A DNA stretch of 64,000 nucleotides. It comes from Bedellia somnulentella. Its lineage: Eukaryota; Arthropoda; Insecta; Lepidoptera; Bedelliidae. Of this stretch, positions 1 to 10,637 are shown piece after piece. The position numbers and the translations under genes were made by a program. Where the stretch lies: NCBI GenBank assembly GCA_963576735.1, contig OY755187.1, positions 15,128,001 to 15,192,000 of the forward strand. The letters run 5' to 3'. The notes under the pieces were generated by a model, which worked only from the letters and a program-made list of their open reading frames with translations, searched no databases and was not told the origin of the DNA. How positions within the stretch are numbered: position 1 is the stretch's first letter; every line of letters begins with the position of its first letter.

Positions 1-607
1 AACCTTTAAAGCCGAGTTTGGTATGCAACACCACTAGCATTTGTAATACAATTGAGATGCAAACGATAAAACACGTCAAACAATTATGATCCGTAGTGAG
101 ATGAGAAATGCGGTTCTGTTATGTAAATAGGAATATTTATGTGAATCAGAGCGCGAAGCTGTCTTTTAATTAAATCTGCGCATTTAAAAGAAAGAAAAAT
201 TGTTTTTTTAATAACTTTCTTCGACAAATACATACATAAAATAGCGAATAAAGATTCTTTAGTCGCATTTAGCATACGAAATACTGAAAAAGGTGAAAAA
301 CAAAAAATAATACAAGTATCTAGTGTACCACCTAAGTTTTGTTTCTAGTGTTTCTTTAATAACCCATTATCCTCACATAGCTCTTGCACCCTTATACCCT
401 TAATTATAAACATTCTAATAAAAATTAAATAGAATAGAAAATTTAGGTTAGAATAGAAGTTTACACATTTAACAGAAAATATGTTAATGCATAAAAGTAC
501 AACTGGCGTTCTTATCACTTAAAGCGATACCTTCCACAAAACGTTTAAATTATAAGGTCAATAAATTTATTGTTATCATTATGATAGTTTGATTTAAAAA
601 TAATACA
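1..607. other. AT-rich stretch without a gene
   Basis: No coding signal or intact element is visible. The only recognisable piece is a short LINE 3' remnant at about 484-546, listed separately. Confidence 0.6.
484..546 (-). repeat. LINE 3'-end remnant
   Basis: This piece shares a core (GTACAACTGGCG, then CTTATCACT and AGCGAT) with 56560-56640. At that second site the same core lies next to a (ATA)n/AAAACTCTTTATTG tail, so it reads as the 3' end of a - strand non-LTR element. No open frame remains. Confidence 0.5.
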
Positions 608-672
608 TATGACGTAAATGCCTGCCTACCCCAATGGGAATAATGGGCGTGAGTATAAGTAAGTAAGTAAGT
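608..672 (+). repeat. family C retro-repeat, 3' end
   Basis: The sequence reads CTACCCCAATGGGAA, then GGCGTGAGTATA and (AGTA)n. It is one of about eight copies of this 3' end in the window, for example 16030, 31310 and 44796 on the + strand and 4022 on the - strand. Confidence 0.55.
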
Positions 673-779
673 ATGACGTAAATATTGGGAAAGACAAAAA
701 ATAGAAGTTGATGTATAAATAATAGATATGATATAAATAATGGAAAAAACAAAAAAGAAACAAGCCTAGACTAGACACC

Positions 780-862
780 AACAAATAGTTTACGCCGTAT
801 ATCTCCAAAGGGGCGACAGAGGAACCTAACTCATTGAACACAACATAATAAGGCACCTGCTG
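780..862 (-). repeat. SINE A fragment (3' part)
   Basis: A degenerate match to the last third of SINE A is visible: a TACGCCGTATATCTCC-like start, GACAGAGG, then CACCTGCTGTTCAGA. Confidence 0.4.
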
Positions 863-893
863 TTCAGAATAAAATGTTTTAGTATATATAGGT

Positions 894-1026
894 GTAGTGG
901 CGGCTTGGAATAGAATATGGTGACCCTTAGTCGTATGAGGCGACTCAGGGTCTCGGGATTATAAGTAAAGTTATTATTGGGCCATGTTGTCTAGACATTC
1001 ATCACCAACGATCCTTTATTTTACTG
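894..1026 (+). repeat. SINE B, degenerate copy
   Basis: The B landmarks GTAGTGGCGGCTTGGAATAG, GAGGCGACT and CATCACCAACGATCCTTTA occur in the right order, but the tail is lost. Confidence 0.5.
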
Positions 1027-1038
1027 TCATCAGTATAT

Positions 1039-1484
1039 AAAATAAAGGATAATATATAATTAGGTATATACCTGTAATGTTTATGTTTTTATAAATAAAT
1101 AAATAAATAAATAAATAACATAACATAAACGTTCACGCCGAATATCCCCGAAGGGGTTCGCATCGCAGAGGTACTAATACTTCTGAACATCACGTGACTT
1201 TGTCACCTGGTGTTCAGAGTACCCACGTTTTGCATGGACAGTGTACTCACGTGATAGGGGGCAGGCCTATCGCCGTTTTGTACGAATACACTGTCACATG
1301 ACTAAGTACAACTCAGCCATGTGGGTTTCCTCACGATGTTTTCCCTCACCGTTAACAACCATGATAAATTAACCACACATATGTCTTTTAGAAAAGACAA
1401 ATTGGTGTAGGCCCGACCCAGGATTTGAACACTAGTCGTTTGCACGATAACTGAGTGTTCTACCCACTGGGCTATCACGGTTGC
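1039..1484 (-). mobile_element. SINE A (tRNA-derived), full copy with target duplication
   Basis: On the - strand a tRNA-like head carries an A-box-like TAGCCCAGTGGGTAGAAC and a B-box-like region, followed by the conserved SINE A body and a TTATGTTATG tail with a (TTTA)n run. The 12-bp TCATCAGTATAT flanks it at 1027-1038 and 1485-1496. That marks target-primed insertion and sets the ends. Function as RNA polymerase III transcript is inferred from the boxes only. Confidence 0.75.
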
Positions 1485-1841
1485 TCATCAGTATATGTAT
1501 GTAGTATATGTATATATAATGATTGTAATCTAACTAGAGTAAACAGGTTAACCCCTTAAATGTTAAATACGGCTTCCCGACTTACACATTGTAAACAACA
1601 GTACGGATAGCATATACAGTTCTAGCCGCCAGAGGCGTGTAACTCACTCAGACATAATATATATTAGATTTTAGATGAATAATCTGTCAGTATGTATGTC
1701 ACTACTCATGTAGAAGTTTTCATCCACATAGACTGTTTAGAGTGAGTTTCATTAATGCATTTTACTACACATTTACATTGTCTGCTTAGTTTTATAAATT
1801 GTTTTGAAATTTAATTGAATTTTGCAGTATAATTAGCCACA

Positions 1842-2092
1842 TTCGCCGTGTAGTGCCGGCTTAGAATGTCGCTACCCCTTTCTACCCACGGGTGTAGTAA
1901 GAGGCGACTAAGGGTATTGGGGCTTTTTATTGGATTTTTGGGCGATGCGGTTGGAGACCCATCATCAAAAACCTTTATTTTAACCATCTTTTCCCCACTC
2001 AACTTCCAAAAGTGGCTGAGGAATTTATAATTCCTTAGCTCTGGTTACCCCTTCTAGGGAAATATCGCCGTGAGTATATGTATGTATGTATG
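1842..2092 (+). mobile_element. SINE B, full copy with 12-bp target duplication
   Basis: The element begins near GCCGTGTAGTGCCGGCTTAG and ends GCCGTGAGTATATG(TATG)n. TAATTAGCCACA is repeated at 1830-1841 and 2093-2104. The variable-length target duplications of this family (8-14 bp) and its simple-repeat tail point to retrotransposition. A B-box-like GGTTGGAGACCC sits mid-element. No tRNA head is evident, so the source RNA is unknown. Confidence 0.8.
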
Positions 2093-2357
2093 TAATTAGC
2101 CACAATACAGCCAAATAAACCCATTGATGACAATATTCTTCTTTATTAATTGAGGCTTTGACAATTGCAATATATTTTCTGATACATGTTGGATTTGACA
2201 TTTAACTTGTATTTGTTTAGTTTAGTACTTCATAAAACAAGTGATTTTGATTAAAATTTATCTCTTTGTTGTTGACCGTACTTACAATATTCGTGAAATT
2301 AATTATCTTATATAATGTTGAGTTTCCTTCCTATAACATATCATCAAACATTTCTTT

Positions 2358-2605
2358 TGCCGTGTAGTGTCGGCTTAGATTAGCACTACCCCATTTCTAC
2401 CCGTGGGTGATCGTAAGAGGCGACTAAGGGTATAGGGGGCTTTTTAAGTGAATTTTGGGCGATGTGGTTGGAGACCCGTCACTAAAAACATTTATTATAA
2501 CCATCTTTTCCCAATCAACTTCCAAAAGTGGCTGAGGAATCTTGCATTCCAGAGCTCTGGCTACCCCGTTAAGGGATTTATAGCCGTGAGTATATGTATG
2601 TATGT
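2358..2605 (+). mobile_element. SINE B, full copy
   Basis: A complete B consensus is present, from GCCGTGTAGTGTCGGCTTAG to the TATG tail. It is flanked by ATTTCTTT at 2350-2357 and 2606-2613. Confidence 0.75.
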
Positions 2606-2613
2606 ATTTCTTT

Positions 2614-2851
2614 ATAATAACTATCAGTAAACACCATGATCTTGGCACACATGACAACTGACTGCTATCTCTTGAACATAGTAAGCCATCTCACAAAGCT
2701 GTTGATGTGTGAAATCGGTCCAATTTGACGTCCCAATAATCAGAGTGACCCAGTTCACCCGGTTTGCTAATTAAAGTCGTGCAAATATCACGAGCCGGCG
2801 TCCGATGCACCGAACTTGATTAAAGTCCACGGATTAAATTTTTGTTTTATA
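2614..2851. other. unique non-repeat stretch
   Basis: The segment is slightly less AT-rich than its surroundings. No open frame, splice pair or repeat match is visible. Confidence 0.4.
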
Positions 2852-3142
2852 CTAGTTGTCCGTCCCGACTTCGTACGGATGGTGTTAAGTTTTTTTTACT
2901 GCTGAAACCTATGATATTTAGAAGAAGAAATTTTGAAAGCAGTTGAGTTGTGTTGGAACCAATTCATTACCCTGACAAACAAACAAATGTTTCCTTTTTA
3001 GAATGTTATGTAAGATAGTCTGTCCCCTGGTTTAAGTCTAACTCTCCAGTAATTTTAAGCCAAATGAGTTCAACCGTTCGTAAGTTATAAATAGTGTACG
3101 AGTAACTTACACGTTTTTTTTATTATATAAAACATATATAGA
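2852..3142 (-). mobile_element. short Helitron-like element
   Basis: On the - strand the element starts A|TCTATATATG and ends in a hairpin-forming CCGTACGAAGTCGGGACGG followed by CTAG|T. These are the Helitron hallmarks: 5' TC, a 3' hairpin then CTRR, and insertion between A and T with no duplication. There is no coding capacity; it is about 290 bp. Confidence 0.6.
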
Positions 3143-3344
3143 TAGATGCGTTGTCAGTTCAGATAAGCGATAACACATTTAGTTTAAATTTTAACTTATA
3201 TATTAGGACTGTCTGACAATATCGAAGATGATATACTAAGAGTATATTTACTAAATGTTTTTTTCTTAATTTCAGGTAAAACATATTATTTTACTGCGTT
3301 GAAGATCAAATTATTAGTAAGTAAGAGTTTCGACTTAATATAAT

Positions 3345-3534
3345 AGCGCGCGAAAAGTGGCTCTCGTAAGAGGCGGAGGTTTGGGGCTTTATTAGTGATT
3401 GTTGGGCTATGTGGCTGGAGAACCATCATTTCTAATCCTTTATTACACTATGTTTGCCCCATGTAAGTTCCAAAAGTACATCAGGAAATTTTATAATTTT
3501 GAGGCTCTGGCTGTCCCGTTTGGGATTTAAATCC
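3345..3534 (+). repeat. SINE B, degenerate copy
   Basis: GTAAGAGGCGG, GGCTGGAGAACCATCA and GAGGCTCTGGCTGTCCCG occur in order. The head and tail are eroded. The copy directly abuts the younger B copy at 3549. Confidence 0.55.
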
Positions 3535-3548
3535 TATGTGTAAAGCTG

Positions 3549-3790
3549 TGTAGTGTCGTCTTAGAATAGCACTACCCCATTTCTTCCGGTGGGTGTACGT
3601 AAGAGGCGACTAACGGTATTGGGGCTTATAAAGGATTTCTGGGCGATGAGGCTGGAGACCCATCACCAACAACCTTTTTTTTACCATTTTTTGCCTACTT
3701 AACTTTCCAAAAGTGGCTGAGGAATTTTTAAATCCTTAGCTGTGGCTACCCCATCTAGGGATTTATAGCCGTGAGTATATGTATGTATGT
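3549..3790 (+). mobile_element. SINE B, full copy
   Basis: A full B body with TATG tail is present. TATGTGTAAAGCTG occurs at 3535-3548 and 3786-3799. Part of it overlaps the tail, so the true duplication is 10-14 bp. Confidence 0.75.
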
Positions 3791-4021
3791 GTAAAGCTGG
3801 TAGTGGAAATTGAATATAGGTAGACTAGACGAACATGTAAAAATACGACGAAGCTAAGAAAACTAGATGACGAGATTATTAGAGACGAGATATTGTTAGA
3901 TATGTTTCCTGTACATCTGTGAACATCTATTATTGGCCTGACTTGATTTCTATTATTAGCTATTACTTATGTCGCTGTTGATGTTCCTAATAAAAATAAA
4001 TAAATAAATATCTTCTAATTC

Positions 4022-4110
4022 CTATTAACATACATACATATACACATGCCGTTAGTTCCCATTGGGGTAGGCAGAGACTATCGATCGCCACTTTGTTCGA
4101 ACTTAGCAAA
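4022..4110 (-). repeat. family C retro-repeat
   Basis: The reverse complement gives GGCGATCGATAGTCTCTGCC, CTACCCCAATGGGAAC, then a GTATATGTATGTATG tail. Confidence 0.55.
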
Positions 4111-4313
4111 CTTCTAGCTTTTTTCACATCCATAAATGTTTTCATACATGCTCTTTTATTCTTAATGCAAAAGTGGCTTATATATTTTTTATTCTCCTGT
4201 TCTGATCCACATAGAAGTATTATTTTAAGCCTTGAGTTTATATCACTTTTTAATGACATTTCCCATTTGAGCTCACAATAGTTTACCCTAGATTTTTATT
4301 ACTATAATACTTA

Positions 4314-4324
4314 AACTATTAAAT
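4314..4324. repeat. target-site duplication, left copy
   Basis: AACTATTAAAT at this site matches 5261-5271 exactly and brackets the truncated LINE. Confidence 0.8.
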
Positions 4325-5260
4325 ATAAACCCAAGTGTCGGCATTTCACCTCAAAAACAGAGAGGCCTCCAGACAGCTAAAGGTAACATGGGAAAGCAAA
4401 CCACTGGAACACACGTTCGCCCCTAAATATCTTGGCGTCACTATGGACAGAACCCTAACATTCAAGAAGCACTGTTTTAACACCAAGCAGAAAGTGTCGG
4501 CTCGGAACAACATCTTGCGTCGCATGACAGGTAGCACCTGGGGAGCTAACCCACACACGTTGCGTACTACTGCTCTCGCCCTCAGTATATCCGCGGCGGA
4601 GTATGCTTGCCCAGCATGGAAAAACTCTGTGCATGCTCGTCAAGTCGATATTGCAGTGAACGAAACCTGCAGACTCGTAACCGGTTGCCTCAAACCCACG
4701 CCCACATCAAAACTCTACCAGCTGGCGGGAATAGCACCCCCAAATGTGCGGCGTGATGTAGCAACTGCGATCGAACGGACGAAACAACTGCAAGACAAAC
4801 GGCACATGCTCTACTCTCACTCACCGACTCAAGAGCGCCTTAAGTCCCGTAAAAGCTTTGCCAGGAATAAACCACTCCAACACGCAACACCACAAGAAGC
4901 TCGCCTCGAAACATGGAAAGGGCAACTGGCGAAGCAGGACGAACTCTTTGCACCGGCAGAGCACCTACCGGCGGGGGCGTCTGAGAAATGGGCGGTGTGG
5001 AAGGGACTCAACCGGCTCAGAGTTGGCGTGGTACGGACACGCGACAACATGAAAAGATGGGGATTCCTGCCACCAGACGCCAGCACCAATTGCACCTGTG
5101 GCCAGAACCATGATAGCCAACACCTGCTACAGTGCCCAGACTGTCCTTACACCTGCACTACTGAAGACTTGCTGAAGGCAACGCCTAAAGCGATAGCGGT
5201 CGTGAAGCATTGGCTGCATGCACTATGAAGATTTGACACTCTCACACGAATAAGAAGAAG
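4325..5260 (+). pseudogene. 5'-truncated non-LTR retrotransposon, RT C-terminal part
   Basis: An open frame of about 300 codons runs from the truncation point to a stop at 5226-5228. It covers only the end of a LINE ORF2: a KTQVSAFHL stretch, the RT thumb motif YLGVTMDRTLTFKKH, the segment GSTWGANPHTLRT, and a C-terminal Cys/His cluster (CTCGQNHDSQHLLQC). The endonuclease, the RT fingers and the catalytic YxDD are missing, so it cannot encode an active enzyme. The insertion ends in (AAG)n and is bracketed by an 11-bp duplication at 4314-4324 and 5261-5271. The preserved frame and low decay suggest a fairly recent dead-on-arrival insertion. The first in-frame GTG (4335) is not a real start. 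The family looks jockey/CR1-group; the exact clade is uncertain. Its GC content is clearly higher than its surroundings. Confidence 0.85.
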
Positions 5261-5271
5261 AACTATTAAAT

Positions 5272-5868
5272 CGTAAACGTGTGGCTTTGACTATGAACAC
5301 TATAGACAGAGTCATAATGCAACGGGAGAGTACCTCTTTTAGATAGCAATATTTTTCCCTGTAATGTTGCGATCACTAGAAAACAATTACCCCAAAATAG
5401 TATAATCACCATTCTAAAAGCTACTTTTTAATTTAAAATTGATTACGTCAATTTATTGTTACGTCGTTTTATTTATTGTAAAGGTTTACTGTTTACTATA
5501 TTATTTCCTGCAATCATATAATTATACATACTTGCTCCTAGTATTATACAATCTTTTTTGTTTAATTTTACCATTTATACTGATGTTTAATACACCGTGA
5601 AATCTAAAGCATTTTACTAACTATCAGGGATGAATCTTCCCATGATTACGAATAAATTTTTGTACGGGACTAACTTTGTTACTGGACAAAAAAAACAGCT
5701 GTTCCATAAGTGCAAGTTATGTAAATATCATACGGGTCATCATGGGTATAGTGGGGTCTATGTTTGTATTTTGAAAAATAAAAGACAGCACTATTTTGTA
5801 CATGAGTTTTATTGCATTATTTACTATTGACCTTTAAACAAAATCAGTTTCGTGTGAAAATTTCGAAT
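5272..5868. other. AT-rich stretch; possible 3' flank of a - strand gene
   Basis: No coding signal is visible on the + strand. TTTATT at about 5804-5821 would read as AATAAA on the - strand, just downstream of the candidate stop codon at 5869. Confidence 0.4.
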
Positions 5869-5994
5869 TCATTCGTCTATTTCAGTCACATTTTTCAAAA
5901 GATGATGTATTCGTACATCTAAGTATTTTATATTTGGTTGATTTCCAATTGCATCTTCCAGTGGCCGCAATCCATTTTTCTCGTAGATTCGGGT
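5869..5994 (-). CDS. candidate terminal coding exon of an unidentified gene
   Basis: On the - strand a splice-acceptor-like TTTTCCTAAAG is followed by 41 sense codons and a TGA at 5869-5871. The peptide contains NGLRPLEDAIGN and ends HHLLKNVTEIDE. Its composition (charged, mixed, no low complexity) is like a folded host protein and unlike the surrounding AT-rich noise. An alternative acceptor, TTCATTACAG, lies 11 nt upstream and changes the entry phase. A GT-AG intron of 61 nt (5995-6055) would link it in phase 0 to the open segment 6056-6121. AATAAA-like signals lie downstream. The family is not recognised; a weak resemblance to ankyrin-type GxxPLxxA is only an impression. Confidence 0.45.
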   Translation of the reverse strand, partial: TRIYEKNGLRPLEDAIGNQPNIKYLDVRIHHLLKNVTEIDE

Positions 5995-6055
5995 CTTTAG
6001 GAAAACTGTAATGAATACGAAGAAATTAAATAAATATAACAAATTTATTACTTAC

Positions 6056-6121
6056 TAATTCCGTAGATAACAATTGGAAATCATTCAGCGTCGCTATAGC
6101 GCGACGAAATTCATAATATAC
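6056..6121 (-). CDS. candidate penultimate coding segment of the same gene
   Basis: Reading leftwards on the - strand, a 22-codon open segment includes RRAIATLNDFQLL and ends exactly at a consensus donor (GAATTA|GTAAGT, boundary 6056/6055). It is in phase 0 with the next segment. The upstream boundary is not clear: an in-frame TGA lies at 6122-6124, and the nearby acceptors lack a pyrimidine tract. It could also be a fragment of a decayed gene. Confidence 0.35.
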
Positions 6122-6730
6122 TCACTCATTAACATCAGTTTACTAATTTGAAAATTTTACCCTAACGACAGGGTAGGATGAAAAACGTGAATTATGGGAA
6201 CACTGAGATACTGCATATTTTTAGGTTATGCTATTAAAAAATTGCTCAAAATAACTAAAGAAAATGCTAGTAATCTAGTTCAACGTAATTAACATTTGAA
6301 TCACTTTTTTTCTGATCGCGCAATGTATTTATTATGTATTTATCTGTAGAAAAACATTAAAAAACTCACTCACTTCAGAAAGTCAATCCTTCGATGTGTT
6401 TTTCGCTGCGGCTTCCGCAGCCAAGCACGCTACACCCAACCATACCTCACTAAATAATAAGTTTGACTAATGGAGTCTCTTTTATCACAATGACAATATA
6501 CAAATGAATAAAATCTTTCTCAAAATCAAAAGAAAACCAAAATCGCTCACAAGTCGACGCTTTGTTTGTCAAGCTTTAAAAGCGTGACATCAACAAAACG
6601 GGTTACGCGATAGAGATGACAATAAAGATTTTGTGTCTCTTTTTAACATATAAGAACTTAAATAAGGGCTTCTCTTTTTAAAATGGATGACGTAACATCG
6701 CTCTATCTATAGTGTTCATAATCAAAGACG
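6122..6730. other. non-coding stretch with a small palindrome
   Basis: Mostly AT-rich. A perfect 7-bp stem, GCTGCGG-CTT-CCGCAGC, lies at about 6405-6421. No element ends are visible. Confidence 0.4.
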
Positions 6731-6742
6731 TGTGGTATAATT
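6731..6742. repeat. target-site duplication of the I-like LINE, left copy
   Basis: TGTGGTATAATT is repeated without mismatch at 12350-12361. The final TT merges with the T run, so the copy may be 10-12 bp. Confidence 0.9.
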
Positions 6743-6896
6743 TTTTTTTTTTTTTTTTTTTTTTTTTCTTATCTTTGGCATCCACGGCTAGTGATTTGCC
6801 ACTTTCTATTTAAGGAAGGGAAACTTGCAATGTATATTTATTATGTATCCTAACACGAAACATTTAAAGAAATTCAGACAAGATAAGAAACGTTAA

Positions 6897-9800
6897 TTAC
6901 AATTTGATTCTATTATCTAAAATAAACAAACTAATTATTAAATAAATATTCAAATTCAAAGTACATAAAAGAGTTTCAATACATGTCGGAAAATTTACAC
7001 CATAAGATAACAAGTTGGATAGAAATAAAGAGCGATCGTACAAAGGGCAAGAAAAGAATATGTGATTTAAATTACCTACATCTAATCGACAACTACATAA
7101 GTTACTATTTACAATGCTTAATTTATAAAGATGAGCTGGGGTAGTAACATGTCCCAATCGCATCCGAATGATAATAGAAGTTATTATTTTGTTAAATGAT
7201 CCAGTCCTAAACCAAGGTTTTGACGGAATTTCAGGTTGAATCCTTGCATAAAAACAACCTTTAACTTTTGAAGTCTCAGACCAACCTAAGCTCCATGACC
7301 GCTGTAACGATGATTTTGCCGTTCCAAGAACATCGTGAAAGTAATTCTTAAAATGACAAACGTCACCCTCACTAACAGCATCCTTAGCAATAAAATCAGC
7401 TTTTTCATTGCCACGGATACCGCAATGACCAGGAACCCAAGCAAATCTAACCTTCAAACCTTTATTATAGCATATAAGAAGTTTGTTTCTTATAAGGATA
7501 ATTAACTCATAGCAATGATTAGCTGATAGAGGAAAAGTTAATAATGATTGAAGAGCACTCAAACTGTCACTGAAAATTGTGGTTTTTAGTAGTCCCATGA
7601 CCAAAATATATTCCAGAGCTTTAAATATCGCCATACATTCTCCTGTAAAAGATGATGATTCACAAGGTAACTTTATTTTCTGTACAATATTAAACTGATG
7701 ATGGTACGTTCCGACTCCAACAATACTTGAAGGCTCAACTATTTTTGATGCGTCTGTATAAATATGGTGCCAATTTTTGAATTCATTCTCTAAAATGCTA
7801 ATAAATTCTATGTTTGATGTATTTTGGTCTCTGCTTATACCCATGTCTAGTTTAATGTCAGGTACTACAAACAAAGCTTCGAAAGGAATAGAAAAAATAG
7901 GAAGAATAGGCGATGAATAAATAGGAGCAGAGATTTCTGAAATTTTGTGGAAGCTTTTAACAAGACAAGGAACGTTTTTAAATTTCCAATATTTAGACGT
8001 AGTTGTTAATTGTGCTAAGCTGTGGAGTTTGTGTAATAAAGGATGCTCAGAAAACTGTGAAATTCGTATTAAAAATCTATCCGAAAGGTATTGTCTTCTT
8101 AAATGCAATGGAGATTCACAACATTCTAACTGTAAAGCGTTAATAGGACTAGATTTCATAGCTCCACAAATAAGTCGCAAAGCTTTATACTGTATAAGGT
8201 CTAATCTTTTAAATGCTGGTTTGCTACCAGGTTCCAATAAAAATGATCCATAATCTAACAAACTTCTGATGAACGCATCGTACAATATTTTCATTGAGAA
8301 TGGGTGAGCACCCCACCATACTCCGGATAAACATCTTAACATATTTAAAATACGTTCAGCTTTAGTAACAATGAAATCACAGTGAGGGATTCCCGTTAAT
8401 TTACTGTCTAGAATTACACCTAAGAACTTAACTTTGTCTTTTATAGGTATTTGAACATGGTTGTATTCAACAGATATAGGTGGGATTACACGCATTCTAG
8501 AAAACAAAACAACTTCACTTTTAGATGGTGATAGTTGTAATCCGTTATTAGACAACCATACACTGAGGTTTTCTAAAGCTACAGACATATCTAATGAAGC
8601 ATCAGTAGGAGATTTATTAATGGTATATATTAATAAGTCGTCAGCATATTGAATGATATAGATAGAATTGTTAGTTTGAACAGAATTTTCCAAGTCAGAA
8701 GTATATAAATTGTAGAGCATCGGACTAAGAACTGAACCTTGAGGAAGACCTCTCCAAACAGTTCGAGTTATTTTTGAGTTATCCTCCCCAGTAGTTATAA
8801 ATATGTGTCTTTGACATAAAATATTTACAATAAAGTTTACCAACATGAGAGGAACTTTCATATCCCTAAGTTTTTGTTTCAAAATATTAATATCTACATT
8901 ATCATAGGCAGAGGTGACATCAAGAAATGAAGCGAGTACTGAATGATCGTTGGAGAATGCTATACGAATATCTGTAATTAATAAACTAATTGCATCAATT
9001 GTACTTTTGCCTCTCCTGAAGCCATATTGCGACTCTGATAGCAGCTTATGGTTTTCCACAAACCATTCTAGCCTGTTTTTAATTAAATTTTCAGAAATTT
9101 TAAGAAGAACCGACGACAATGCTACCGGCCTGAATGAAGAAGCAGATAATGCATTTTGGGTATCTTTTGGAATAGGAACAATTTCTTGTGTTCTCCACTG
9201 TTCCGGTATATTACCCGAAAAAGCAATAGTATTTATGAGGTTTAGAAAATACAAGATAGAATATTCTTTTAAATGGACGAAAAAGGAATAAGGTATGCCA
9301 TCTACGCCAGGTGTTGAATCTTTTAAATTGACTAATACACAATTCATTTCATCAATGCTAAAGGGAGAATTTAATACATTTCTGTCATAGTAAACAGAAG
9401 GATCAAAAGACAAATAGGTATGGTCCGAGGGAACAAAAGCAGGTGCTAACTTATCTAAAAGATCTTCAGCTTTAGATAATTGAATAGTATTCGATTGCTT
9501 GTTTTTAAAAGCACCTCTGAATCTTCTTATGTTTTGCCATACAAAAGAAGGTCTTGCATTTGGAGATATAGAGGAACAAAAACTACGCCAACCATGAAAT
9601 TTCTTTTGTTTTAATAATTTTCTTGTTTCATTCATTTGAAGTGATAGAGCATCGAAATTTTCGTCAGTTAAATTTAGTAAATATTGTATTTCAGCTGTTT
9701 TTCTTTTATTGACTGATTCTGTACATTCCCTATCCCACCAAGGAGGAGATGGTATTTTATCGTCAGATACAATTTTAATTGGAAAGCATGAGTTTGCTAC

Positions 9801-10637
9801 ATTTAATAACACTTCAGTTATTGCTTTAGAACACTCACTTTCAGAACCAGTCTCTATTATAGGAAGAGTGGATATTTTTTGCTCAACCTTCTCGCTAAAT
9901 GTTTGCCAATCAGCATTACTTAAGTTATACTTTAGCCTAGGATGACGTTTTTGAGAAGGTTTAATAAAATTTGAAGGAAAATTAATTTGGATTGGGAAAT
10001 GATCACTACCATACGTCAAAGGTAGCGTTAACCATTCCAATGACGCAGCTAATTTAGGGGACGAAATTGAAAGATCGGGAACACTTTTTCCTTCGCCAAT
10101 TTTCGTACGGCGCGTTGCTGATCCATTATTCAAAATGCATATATTAAGTGAATCACAAATTCTTAAAATATCGGAAGCACAAGGAGTTGGACTACTTGCT
10201 AGATTGCTTCCCCATGCAGCATGTTGGCAATTAAAATCACCTAAAATTAAAAAAGGTTTTGGTATTGAAGATAAAATTGATTCTATTTCATTAAATATAA
10301 TAGAAGTTGGACGGGGAATATATATTGACACGAAACAAATTTTGTTAACTTGTACAGCAATAATAGAAAATTCACTACTATGATTTGAAATTGGAATGTG
10401 AATAAATGGCACCTGGTGTTTAACAAGAATGGCAACACCACAATGACCATTATATTTGTTTTCAGATATACAGGCATAACCTGAAATTTTAAATAGACTA
10501 TCTGGTTTTAACCATGTTTCTTGCAAAGCAAAAATAAATGGTTTATACTTATTAATAATATATATAATGTCAGATTTTTTAGAACTTGCGCTGCGGCAGT
10601 TCCACTGTATCACGTTCGGAGGAAGATGTGGATCCAT
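6897..10637 (-). CDS. LINE ORF2: endonuclease, reverse transcriptase, RNase H
   Basis: A 1246-residue polyprotein that nicks target DNA and reverse-transcribes the element RNA. Residues 1-230 form an APE-type endonuclease (IQWNCRS near 9, QETWL near 39, GDFNCQHAAWGS near 138, SDHFPI near 213). The RT covers roughly 430-750, with GFRRGKSTIDAI, LPQGSVLSPMLYNLY and the catalytic YADD near 661. RNase H lies at about 950-1090, with YTDASK, an E in FTGECMA, a D in FSDSLSA and WVPGHCG followed by a late D in EKADFIA. A CSCRLDVGN-HIFFSC Cys/His motif lies near 1177. No stop or frameshift interrupts it. The start overlaps the end of ORF1 by 59 nt in another frame. Translation by reinitiation or frameshifting is inferred, not visible. 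The first Met is followed within ten residues by the endonuclease, so the start is plausible. Confidence 0.95.
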   Translation of the reverse strand: MDPHLPPNVIQWNCRSASSKKSDIIYIINKYKPFIFALQETWLKPDSLFKISGYACISENKYNGHCGVAILVKHQVPFIHIPISNHSSEFSIIAVQVNKICFVSIYIPRPTSIIFNEIESILSSIPKPFLILGDFNCQHAAWGSNLASSPTPCASDILRICDSLNICILNNGSATRRTKIGEGKSVPDLSISSPKLAASLEWLTLPLTYGSDHFPIQINFPSNFIKPSQKRHPRLKYNLSNADWQTFSEKVEQKISTLPIIETGSESECSKAITEVLLNVANSCFPIKIVSDDKIPSPPWWDRECTESVNKRKTAEIQYLLNLTDENFDALSLQMNETRKLLKQKKFHGWRSFCSSISPNARPSFVWQNIRRFRGAFKNKQSNTIQLSKAEDLLDKLAPAFVPSDHTYLSFDPSVYYDRNVLNSPFSIDEMNCVLVNLKDSTPGVDGIPYSFFVHLKEYSILYFLNLINTIAFSGNIPEQWRTQEIVPIPKDTQNALSASSFRPVALSSVLLKISENLIKNRLEWFVENHKLLSESQYGFRRGKSTIDAISLLITDIRIAFSNDHSVLASFLDVTSAYDNVDINILKQKLRDMKVPLMLVNFIVNILCQRHIFITTGEDNSKITRTVWRGLPQGSVLSPMLYNLYTSDLENSVQTNNSIYIIQYADDLLIYTINKSPTDASLDMSVALENLSVWLSNNGLQLSPSKSEVVLFSRMRVIPPISVEYNHVQIPIKDKVKFLGVILDSKLTGIPHCDFIVTKAERILNMLRCLSGVWWGAHPFSMKILYDAFIRSLLDYGSFLLEPGSKPAFKRLDLIQYKALRLICGAMKSSPINALQLECCESPLHLRRQYLSDRFLIRISQFSEHPLLHKLHSLAQLTTTSKYWKFKNVPCLVKSFHKISEISAPIYSSPILPIFSIPFEALFVVPDIKLDMGISRDQNTSNIEFISILENEFKNWHHIYTDASKIVEPSSIVGVGTYHHQFNIVQKIKLPCESSSFTGECMAIFKALEYILVMGLLKTTIFSDSLSALQSLLTFPLSANHCYELIILIRNKLLICYNKGLKVRFAWVPGHCGIRGNEKADFIAKDAVSEGDVCHFKNYFHDVLGTAKSSLQRSWSLGWSETSKVKGCFYARIQPEIPSKPWFRTGSFNKIITSIIIRMRLGHVTTPAHLYKLSIVNSNLCSCRLDVGNLNHIFFSCPLYDRSLFLSNLLSYGVNFPTCIETLLCTLNLNIYLIISLFILDNRIKL

